This document shows positions 32,197 through 44,100 of a stretch of 64,000 nt of DNA, in pieces. A program made the position numbers and the translations under genes. The stretch's first letter is position 1, and each line of letters begins with the position of its first letter. A model generated the notes under the pieces. The model made no database searches, was not told the origin of the DNA, and saw nothing but the letters and a program-made list of their open reading frames with translations. The DNA is from Ostrinia nubilalis (taxonomy: Eukaryota > Arthropoda > Insecta > Lepidoptera > Crambidae): the NCBI RefSeq assembly GCF_963855985.1, contig NC_087110.1:4207001-4271000 (forward strand), in the 5' to 3' direction.

Positions 32197-35100
32197 GTAA
32201 GTACCACTTTTATGAAGCTAAAAAGCTCTTGCAAAAAGCTAAGACTTTTCCCAAACCCTAGCCTGAAACTTCCTGAAAAAAGCTTGACTCTTCTTTACAT
32301 TCTAATTTATTGAGAAAAAGCACAAAGCAGCATGATTCAAATCAATCAAAAATGAGGAGATCCTCAGGAGAACCAAAGTGACCGACAAGCCTCGCAGAGT
32401 TGCTTAAATCTAGTGGCAGTGGGCGGGGCACATAGCTCGCAGAGCTTATGGCCGCTGGGTCAGAAAAGTTCTCGAGTGGCGACACGTACCTTATTGGCTC
32501 TGAATTACTTGTTAATGACGCAAACTTTTTGATTGGGTCCACGATTTCTTAAATAAAAAGGTGTAGTTCAACCCATCAGAAGGACGACAGTAATTCAAAG
32601 GGTTCTTTTTGCCCGTCCGCATTCTAACCACACCCGGGCACCCTAAGTTGCTTAATCCCACATCCATCTCAACTCCCACACTTATTATGACTTATTTATC
32701 TAAACCTATCTACCTACATAAAATTTATACTAATATTATAAAGCTGAAAATGTTGTTTGCTTGAACGCGCTAATCTTAGCAAGTGCTGGTCCGATTTGAA
32801 AAAATATTTTTGTGTTGGATAGCCCGTTTGTTGAGGAAGGCATAGCCATTAGGGGCGGAGCAGCAAAGAAAAATGTTGCAAAAACGGAAAATATTATTCA
32901 AACTATTTTCACATGTACGAAGTCACGGGCACAGCTAGTTATATTTATAGTAGTTTACAATCTCTACCACCTAGATCTTTACGACGACGAGTCAACGCGC
33001 CGGACCTTCCCCACGTCTGAAGAGATGGAGTTTGAACCTGTCACCACCCTCACGAAGGATAAGGAGAAGATGGTACTGATGAAGAATATCAACTGCGAAG
33101 ACTTCTCCAGGTTTTTATAAAAATGCTTAGCGTAAGATAGGTGGACAAACTGACCAACGTGACTGACATAGCTCGCAGAATCGCTAAAATGAAGTGGCAG
33201 CGGGTGGGGCACATAGATCGTAGAGCTGATGGCCGCTGGGGCAGAAAAGTTCTCGGGCGACCACGAACCGGAAGACGTAGTGTGGGCAGGCCTCCCACTA
33301 GGTGGACCGACAATCTTGTGCAGGTCGCGGGAGGTGCCTGGATGTAAGCATCGAATGACTGGTCTTTGTAGAAAACCTTGGGGGAGGCCTTTGTCCAGCA
33401 GTGGATGTATTTCGGCTGAAACGAACGAAGATAGGTACCACGGTATTCAAACGTCCCTGCATTGCCGGGATCAACATTCCCCCGGAACAAACTTTACCTT
33501 CATTGGTTGGGTTTTTGTGGCGGTCAAGCTGTAGATCCTGGCTACACAGGAGTTGCAGTGGTGGGAACGAGAGGTGAGAATAGTCCCGAAACGTCCCTGC
33601 ATTGCGCACCCTTTTGAGGAATATCGAACTAGAGTCGGTATCTCCTCGAAGGGATGCGCGATGCCAAAAGCAAGGGCGTCTGCTGAATACCAGCTTCTTG
33701 ACACGCCCTTACGACTTCTTGATAAAGGCTGAGCAGGAGCCTATTGATGCAGTGCCTCAGTAATTGTTTTTGTTCTTCTTGTATTGTTGTTGTTTATTAA
33801 TTACTGTGTCAATAAAGTTTTCTATTTCTGTTAGATATGCCCTGAACTGTACCGTGGAAGCTGCTATAGTGTACAACTCCAGTAGAAAGTCGCCTCCGAT
33901 GCCAGCGAAGGTTGCTGATTGGTGCAAGTAAGACAAACATCTTAATAGAATATTTTTTTTTAATTCAAATTCAAGACGTTTATTTCATGTCACATTACAA
34001 TTGATATGTTGTTGCAAAATAGAGGTATACATGTGACTTCTTTAAAGCAAGCGCAGCCTACTACTTGATTTCGAAAACGGTACCTTCAACTGACGACAAA
34101 CGTGAGTGTTTTCATACACGCATTTCATGCTTGCATGCATACTTAGACGAATTACAAAACGTACACAAACGTTCACAAAATCAAACAAAAGCATTACTCC
34201 AGCCTAGTAGTACTTTATATTATCTGTACTCAGGCGTTTTTTGTATGTAGTTAGTAGTTGATGAAACGGTGCCTGTTTGCGTATTCGACAAAATTCGATG
34301 CTCAACCTTCGAATTAAACGATAACGTGACAATTTTGATTCTCAAAATAAGTTTCGTGCAACCATTTCTCATACTAAGTTCACTTTACGACATGGTCACA
34401 AGGGCGCTGTTGTAGTTTTCGTACTAAATATTTTGATGGTGATTCGAATACGCAAACGATTCGAACTCGAAAGTTTTTCGGTCAGCCGTACTGATACCCG
34501 ACCGTTTACCACCTGTGTGTTTAGCGCTTTACAACTAAATAAAGGTGAATGAACCTGTTTACAAAATCTCTAGGAAACAAATGGTACTCACACACGTACA
34601 TAATAACATTTTTAGATCTATGGAATGGGGTAAACGAGTAATGGAAAAACTTTCTTTAATAATAAATATTTATTGTAGCAAAACCACGTGTGGGTAACAA
34701 AAACTGAGCAAGAGATAGTCAAACTGGCCCACAGAGGGTTCCGTAATCATTCATCTCCTAATTTGTCGCTTAGAAAACATTATCTTCTATGTTAATGGCC
34801 AAATATGTAGAGTTACAAATTGCTATTTTCTTTTATTTATGCTATGATATCCTACTTCTGTTATTTCATGATTTCTTGATAAACGTGATCATGAGAATTT
34901 GATTTTTCAAAGTTAACGAGTACCTACAATTTATGTTTTGACTTATACTCATACATACAACATAAACGTCGGTACCTATCCTTTAATTAAGTAAACTTAA
35001 AAGTTAGATGTTTTTCACACCATCAAGCCTTGCCGACTTTAGTAATTTAATTAATCTATATCTATACTAATATTACTGAACCGATTTTGATGAAATTTGG

Positions 35101-38100
35101 CATAGAGATAGTTTGAGTCCCGGGAAATAACATAGGATAGTTTTTGTCCCGGTTTTTGAAACAGGGACGCGCGCGATAAAGTTTTTCTGTGACAGATAAA
35201 ATTCCACGCGGGCTAAGCCGTGGGCGGAAAGCTAGTTAATAATAATAATAGTTATTAAATGCCCAAATTAAAAAAAAATGGTTATTAATCTCAATTTGAT
35301 ACTTCCTAACGTTTAAGAGAAAAAAGATGAGATACTGACAATGAAGTTACTGTACAAGAGTTGTTTTGTTTCTTTCCGAACCCTAAAAAATTTAAATAAT
35401 ACGTATATTGTTCCTTTTTCATAATCAAGGAACAAGGTGATCGACCTGTAATATGCTGCCCGTGTGCCCGTATGAATCGTTCGTTGACTCCAATAAACTG
35501 TGCCACAAAAATTCACAAACATTTTGCGCCATTTTCTCTATCAGAGCAAATTTGTTTCATACCCTAAGGAAATATTACTAAATAAATAATATTCTCAGAA
35601 CGTGGAACGGAAAATAATATTGATGGATTAAATTGTTTTTTGTGTTAAACAGAGCTCTCAAAAAATACGAAATGTGTGGAAATATCAATGTTTGATGTCA
35701 CTTCCAGGTATTTAATTTAAATGACAACAAACAAAGCATATAAAAAAGCATTTAATATACTCGTACCAATGAAAACAGAGTCCAGGTTTTCAAACAGATT
35801 TTTCTCAATAACAGTTGCTTTAAGTAAATAACAGATGCTTGCTTATGTAAAGCAGCAAATCAAACGCGCAGCGTTGAATAGAGCTGTGATTGGTTCGTGT
35901 GTCACCCTGTGCGTCCAAGGTCCACGCGCACTGTGAGACCTCATACTAATGTCTGTGAATACGGGCGTAAACTCAATCAATCAATCAATAAAGCATTTAT
36001 CATCATCTACTCATCAACTAATACGGGCGTTTCTTCTCAGCACTTGCCATAATATGTTTGTCTCGAAGCGCTGATAGGGCCCAAAAGATAAGGAGACGTG
36101 ACATGTAAAGTGCCCCATAAGGGCTACCTTTTCTTTTTTATTATAATACTATATTTGACGTTCATAAGTGCCACTTGTGGTCTAAACTGAATAAATATTT
36201 TTGATTTTGATTTTGATAATGGTCCCTCCACAGAGCAATCCGGCATCTTACGAACTGTGCCATAGACTGGAACTCAGACTGCCGCGAAGTGACCGAGAAC
36301 CACTTCAATGAGGAGAGCATCAAGGGGCATATGCACGTCGTCGACAACATCTGTGACGACGAGTGGTTTCTGTCGCGTAAGCAATTTTGAACCTCATTGT
36401 GTTTGAGTAAAGTCGAGATTAGAATGGAGACGCCTAATTGGCGACGAGGTTTCTCAAATTAAAGTGGTTAGTATTGCGACTGTGAAATCTGTGGGATAAA
36501 GATATTTTAGGATTCACTTTTTAATATTAAAATGGTATAAATTAAAGACTTTTCAACTATTTCTTTAACGAAGAGAGCATCAAGGGGCTTATGCACGTCG
36601 TGGACAACATCTGCGACGATGAGTGGTTTCTGTCGCGTAAGCCATTTTAGACTCTATTGCAATTACTTAGAGTTGAAATTAGGTTAAAGATGCTTAATTG
36701 GCGACGAGGTTTCTCAAATTGAAGTGGTAAGTATTGTGACTGGAAATCTGTGGGATAAAGATATTTTAGGATTAACTTTAGTAATCTTAAATGGTACCTA
36801 TATTTAAGTTAAAGACCATTTTTGTGAATTCAACGAGGAGAGCATCAAGGGGCATATCCACGGCGTCGACAACATCTGCGACGACGAGTGGTTTCTGTCG
36901 CGTAAGCAATTTTAGACCCTATTGCAATTACATAGAGTTGAAATTAGGTTAAAGATGCTTAATTGGCGACGAGGTTTCTCAAATTGAAGTGGTAAGTATT
37001 GTGACTGTGAAATCCGTGGGATAAAGATATTTTAGGATTAACTTTAGTAATCTTAAATGGTATAAGTTGAAGACCATTTTTGTGAATTCAACGAGGAGAG
37101 CATCAAGGGGCATATGCACGGCGTCGACAACATCTGCGACGACGAGTGGTTTCTGTCGCGTAAGCCATTTTAAACCCTATTGCAATTATATAGAGTTGAA
37201 ATTAGGTTAAAGATGCTTAATTGGCGACGAGGTTTCTCAAATTGAAGTGGTAAGTATTGTGACTGTGAAATCTGTAGGATAAAGATATTTTAGGAATAAC
37301 TTTATTAATATTAAAATGGTATAAATTGAAGACTTTTCAACAATTTCTTTAAAGAAGAGAGCATCAAGTGGCATATGCACGTTGTCGACAACATCTGCGA
37401 CGACGAGTGGTTTCTGTCGCGTAAGCCATTTTAGACTCTATTACAATTACATAGGGTTGAAATTAGGTTGAAGATGCTTAATTGGCGACGAGGTTTCTCA
37501 AATTGAAGTGGTAAGTATTGTGGCTGTGAAATCTGTGGAATAAAGATATTTTAGGATTAACTTTAGTAATCTTAAATGGTATAAATTGAAAGACTTTTCA
37601 ACTATTTCTTTGACGAAGAGAGCATCAAGGGGCATATACACGTTGTTGACAACATCTGCGACTACGAGTGGTTCCTGTCGCGTAAGCAATTTTAGACTCT
37701 ATTGCAATTACATAGAGTTGAAATTAGGTTAAAGATGCTTAATTGGCGACGAGGTTTCTCAAATTGAAGTGGTAATTAGTGTGACTGTAGAATCAGTGAG
37801 ATGAAGATTTAAAAATGAAGGCGACTATAGCCCAACGATTCAGGCAGGATCCAAGGAACGCGGTTTCGAAGGTATGGGAGAGAGACTTCAGATGTGCTTA
37901 GGGTTGCCAGGCGTCCGGCTTTAGCCGGACATGTTTGGCTTTTTAGGGACTTGTCCGGCCAAATATTGCCTTGTCCGGCCTGTCCGGCTTTTGTTAGGCT
38001 TTTTATTTGGTTGTCGCGCCTGGTGAAAGTCGAGCCACAGAATCATATGAAGAAGCGCACGCATCAGGATGTTTGATAGCAACCGGTGATGATAGTACTC

Positions 38101-41100
38101 ACTAATGAGCTGACACTAATTGCACCCTCGTCACATGTCCGGCTTTTAGGATAAAATGTCCGGCCAAATGAAGCACAAAGTCCGGCTTTTGTGATTTTGG
38201 ACCTGGCAACCCTATGTGCTCAGATTTGTATGCTCGCTCACGTCATATTATGTCATTGCCACCCCTTCCCTGCCGCTCCCATACCTCAGGCACTACGTCT
38301 ATTAGAATAGAATAGAATAGAATAGAAAACTTTTTATTTGCAAGAAAGTTATACAAGCAGGTAAGACATAGATTAAAACAGAGAGAAATAAACAAGTGGA
38401 CAATTAACTGCTTGTGCCCCTCTGACAAAAAGGCACCCGCTCAGCGTACATCAAGACCGCCAGGGCTTGTCTTGAAACTGATTTTCAGCGGGGGCCCTCT
38501 GTTGTCACGGCGTACCCCTGCTGACGGAGATGCAAGAGGAGAAAGGAGTCCACAAGTCCGGCAGCAGGGAGAACGCAGCAGCGCTCGACCTTATATTTTT
38601 ATAGTGTGTACTTATTTTACAAATTATTTCAGAATAAAATATCTCAAATTGACTTACAAATGGCGCCACGTGCTCCCAACTTCCGTGATCTCGCCAAAAG
38701 CTTTTAATCCAAAACTCTATTAAGCATCGACATGCTAATCTGAAAATAAATTAAAACTCCGGCCTCGAAAGTTTCCAAGTACAGACTATAGCACATCAAG
38801 CTTCACTGTGGCTTCTTATGTCCTTGGAATAGAGTATATTTTGCAGCAGAAATGTGCTGTCGTCTGTACACCAAGGACATTAACGTTGCGAACTTCGTAA
38901 GCGTTTTTCCCAAAGAATATTATAGAGATAGGAGAATTTCAAAAGAGCATTCTCTATAATATTTTCCATTTTTCATTATGAACTATATGCCACGCGAACT
39001 GTGAACTATCCTTGTGCAGTTCCCCCATAAAACTTCTTAGGGCTGGCTCATTCTCTACTATTTATACAGGGTGACATTTAAATCATTGGCAATTTGACAT
39101 CCTTTTAATATAAGACTACTCATGATGCAGTACATTCTCCAGTAAATGAGAAAAATCGAACTTCAAAACTTGTATAAATAATTAATGTGACCAAATTACC
39201 GCAAAGAAGTTTCAAGCAGAGGCCTATTGGTGGTATAAAAAAAAAATCACTTACAAAATCTTTAAGGAATTTGATCCTACACTTTCGCAGAAAAGTTTAA
39301 TCCTCGACGAGACATTTTTTTTTTATAACTTTTTACTATTTAAAACCTCTTTTTGCGCCCATTTCCATTCCGTCTGTAAAGCTTTTTACTTAAAAAGTAT
39401 AGGAAGACACCCCTAACAACAGCTCAGTTATTTTTAAGTAGCTATTTGTACTTTATTATTGTGAAGCTTCCTTTGTAGTTGGCTTATAACGCTTATTTTA
39501 TCACTTGTTATTCAAGATTTGTTCATGATTATTATGGATATTTATTTTTCTTTGAACAGTCAAAGTCAACTCTTATGACTTTCGCGATGTAAGGTCATGA
39601 CCTGACCCATCTGATAGTAGCCATTTCCGTATGGTAATATCCTATCCTACTAATATTATAAATTCAAAAGTTTGTATGGATGTTTGGATGTTGTTAACAT
39701 GTTTGTTACTCTTTCACGCAAAAACTACTGAACAGATTTTGATGAAACTTTGCAGTATTATAGTTTATAACCCAAAATATCATATTGGCTATAATTTATG
39801 ACGATCTGTGAAAAACTAAACGCGGGTGAAGCCGCGGGCAAAAGCTAGTATTACAGATAAAAAAACACCTGGATGTTGGTCTGGACCAATACAAACTTAG
39901 TTCATGCTCATAAATATTATTGTACCATGCGGGAATCGAACCCGCGACCTCGGCATAGTACTTAGTCCGTTACGAAACACTAATAGAAACCTAACGAACG
40001 CTTTGATGTGTCCCCAGCTCTATCCAGGCAAAGATGTACACCGTGATAAAATCTTCACGATGATTTTGGACGACAAACGTATGGGCTTATCGCGCAAAAT
40101 CGATAAAATGGCTCGAGAAAAATTTATCGTAGTGCGCATTTTAGGCCTGCTACCGGGCTAGGATGCGCGCCGTGATAAAATCTTATCGACAATTTTCAAC
40201 GACAAACGTATGGGGCTGAAACGATGAAAGCTTATCGTGGCGCGATAAAAGCCTACTGGACACAAAATTCCGTTTTTCTCGGCTGACTTCTCAAATTCGC
40301 AGTCGTAACATATTCACGCATCTGACTTGCAAATTGTCACTTTGATGAAATTGCGTGAGTAAGCAAAAAACGGCTGTAAAAGTTTAGTACGCGAACAGAT
40401 ATACATTTCCCACTGTCTACTGGTCGGTAGTAACAATATTCGAGTATAGTCATGACGATATCAAATTAAAGAAAGAAAGATACATTTATTACAATGGACA
40501 TCACACAAATACAGGCAATTACATAGACATGACAGTGGCACATAATAATGGAAGAAAAAATAAAAACAAGAGTAAACTGAGCAGTGCCATCCATTCAAAA
40601 AGAAGATGCCCACTGCAACGGGACACCACTCAGCATATGCCGTGGCCTACGGTGACGAAGGCCATGGCTCTGGTTTTAAATTAAACTTTTTCTTCTCCAT
40701 CTATTGCAGTCTCCTTTTTCATCTTACACTTTAAGCCTGCCGGCGTGACAGTGACGTAATAAATATGAACGTGGCTTTATTTATTATCCATACTTCACAA
40801 TACGACAGCCCTAAGAGTGAATGAGTAGTTGACTGTAGTAGAAGTAAAGTCCGGTCGCCGAGCACGAGAATTTCGTCCAATGACCTCAAGCTACCCAGCC
40901 TTATAAGCGATAAGGATGGGTTGCTATATTGCTTTCACGCCCTGTATGACAGAGGCTTTATACACGTAGGTTATCATTATAAAAATGTTTTTTAAAACTT
41001 AGTTACATTACATGCAACAACTTTCGTATGAAGATAAAGACACAAAAAGCTACAATGGCGTCTTTCATTGTTTAGAAATCAAAGCAGTCGTCTGGCAAGC

Positions 41101-44100
41101 AAAGAGGCGTGGTTTCGATTCCGCCTTAGGCATTTTTTTTTGAAGTTATCAAAAATTGCATCTACATGTTATGGTTTTAATGTTTCTTTCTCAGGGTACG
41201 ACGATCTCCCCATGTGCATAGAAGCCACGTCGGATGAGTGGGAAGCCTGCTACTTGGTCTTCAAGCAGCAGGTAGACGAGCAGAAGAATAAAACGCTGGA
41301 ATGGACGCATTTTGAGACACACTTCTATTTGTGCTGGTAATATTAAAAACACTTTATTGTACACCACACACACACAAAATAATAAAAAAATACACAAAAG
41401 AGTAGAATTTAGGTGGTCTTATTGCTATAAAGCGACTCTTCCAGACAACCTAGGGAGATGACAGTTGTTTAAGATAACAACTGCACTCAGGAGGATTTGA
41501 TGAGTGCTACTGACAACGCCACTCTTGTGGCGGACTTATGGGCTGACACTGTGTAGGTTTGTTGTCGACACGAAAAGAAGAAGAAGATAAGTAAGATTGT
41601 AAACATAAGATAATTCCTCCTTTTACCTCTAATACATTAGAGAGGGTCGTCCTCCTGCAATGTAGACTAAATAAATGACTTGGTGATAATGATGATGGTG
41701 ATGAAGCTTAATGAATAATGACCCTCTAACCCGCCGACATGTTGTTAAAAGTCTTAGGCTTGGTTGCACCATCTTACTTTGACAAACGTCAAAAATCTGT
41801 CAAACTCCATACAAAAAGCACCGGTTATCGTCATAATTGCTGTCAAAGTAAGATGGTGCAACCCACCCTTTTAAAATAATACAAGTCGCCGACATGATTC
41901 TTTAGAAACCGGGCTGTCTTGGCGATTTTGGTACGAGTATGTAGAGTCCTTTAGATAATAAACTTCTATGTTTATGATGAGCCCAACTCATTGAAAAAGC
42001 CTTGTATATGTCTTAACAACAAATAACTGTTTTTAAATGTTACTGGCATAAACATCACAAACAGATGCCAAAATATCTTACCATAAACAAAATCTTCCTT
42101 CCACTTATTAGGTATTCTCCGCAAAATCCACCTAAGTATTTCCTCCTAAATTTTAAAATTGAGGAATCCCAGATCAAAAATGCAGCTCGCCTCCAGAGCC
42201 GGATTAAGGGGCAGCTACTAAACCTTAATCTACAAGAGAAGACAGCAAAAACATTTTAAAAGTATTATTCTAAAAGACTTAGTTTATAATTTCCAGTTTA
42301 GAATCAAAATCAGAAACGTGCTCCTTTTGAGTTCCGGAACATTATTATAATTCTATGAATAAAAACTAGTTTAATATCTTAAAATCATATTGTGTTCCTA
42401 AACGCATATTTCCAAAGAGAGTTTTTTCAAAATGGTCACCCAGTTATCTAGTTTTTGTATATAATTTTCATTGATAAGTTATGTAAGTAATTATTTTCAT
42501 TACAAAACTTCTGTAGTAGTGGGGAAGGTAATAGTTTTATCACAGAGTTCTTAAGGGTAGTAAAATAACTAAATGCTGTAGTAAAAAACTAGTAAAATAA
42601 CTAAATCCTGCCCTGCTCACCTGAGATTCCAGCTTTACCAGGTTATGCGATGCAGCCCCGGTTTGCTGGAATATGTTAAACTTTTCCACTAAAATTGGGG
42701 GTAGTATGAAAAGTTTCTGACAGGTCGCACAGTTCATTTAACTTTATAGAGCGCCGAAATTTCTAGAAAGGTTCTAATTTTGAAATGTTTGTGTTTTTTT
42801 TTTAAATTGATGCGTTTAGGTTACGTACCTATTTTTTTTTTGTTAAAAAAATTCAGCCACATGAAGTCCACTGCTGTAAATTAGCCTCCTCCAATGATTT
42901 CAAGATTGGCCGGCTGGTAGCGGCCTGCATCCAGCCCCTTCCAGCTACCATTACGAAGTTGTCTGTCTACCTTGTGGGTGTACGTCCTGCGTTTAATCTT
43001 ATTCTACTCTTTCTCTACACATTCTTATTATCTTTTACTATGTCCAAGGTCATAAAGGTAGCAGGAAGGCTGGATGTAGGCCGCTACCAACCGGGCAATA
43101 TGGAAATCATTGAGAGAGGCCTTTGTTCAGCTGGACGTCTTATGGCTGAAATAATGATGTCCAAGCTAACTTCGCTCGCTCCGCTTACAGCGCTCGCGCT
43201 CAATTCCGCCGGTGCACGCTTGAATCGCTCTTCTCTTCTCACTCGAAGTGCACACACGAGCAGTCGACTACCCTCCAAAAGTTCTCAGTAATCGTCTCTG
43301 AAGGTGATGTGTTTCAGGTATCGTTATTTTCAACAATTGGTGTGTGTAATTTGATCGCTGTCTGTTTTGGTAGAGTGTTTACGCCTGTATTCACAAACAT
43401 TACTGTGAGATCTCATAGTGCGCGTGGACGCACAGAGTGACACGAACCAATCACAGAGCTCTATTGTAAGCTGTGCAAGCATCGTTTGTGAATACGGGCG
43501 TTAGAATTCTGTTGATGTGTAATTGTAAGATTTTTGGGAACAATTATTTTGCGATTTATAAAGTTTTAAATTGTATTTTGTTAGTTGATATTCTTCACTC
43601 AGGCGAGGTAACAAGCAATTTTAAGTATAGGTCTAGCGCTAAGAGTAGGCGCACACCGTTGATTTTTCGTCGGCCGATAGTTTAGTCGGGCAGTTGATCA
43701 GTATGGACACGTATGGGAGTGCGCACACTACGCCGATTCGATTTGGCCGATTCTTCATACAATTTAAAATCGGGCACAACTATCGGCCAACTAAAAATCA
43801 ACGGTGTGCGCCTACTCTTACTTAGTGCTTGAGGCTTACCTCAGCAGGCAGCAGAGCGGCAGGGGCGTGTTTTTGTAACGTCAAACGTCAGCGAGACTTC
43901 AAATCTCTTTTTTTTTTCTTTTTTTTTAATGGCAACCAAACCTCTCTGGGAGGTTTATTTCTGCCAATGTCGAGTGAAAAATAATTGACAAAGTTATCAA
44001 TAGAACGTGGGTGTTTCAGTTCTATTGATTTTTCATGGATTCCGTGGAGTTAAGTATGCCCGTAAGCAGGTTTCGAGACGCCACCGGGTCCAAAGCGGGT

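Noticed and set aside
33089..33490. A 133-codon minus-strand protein
   Set aside because: It is the antisense of the RTE fragment in intron 2.
39915..39965. An antisense tRNA gene
   Set aside because: Only the T-arm half is recognisable; no D-arm or anticodon arm fits.
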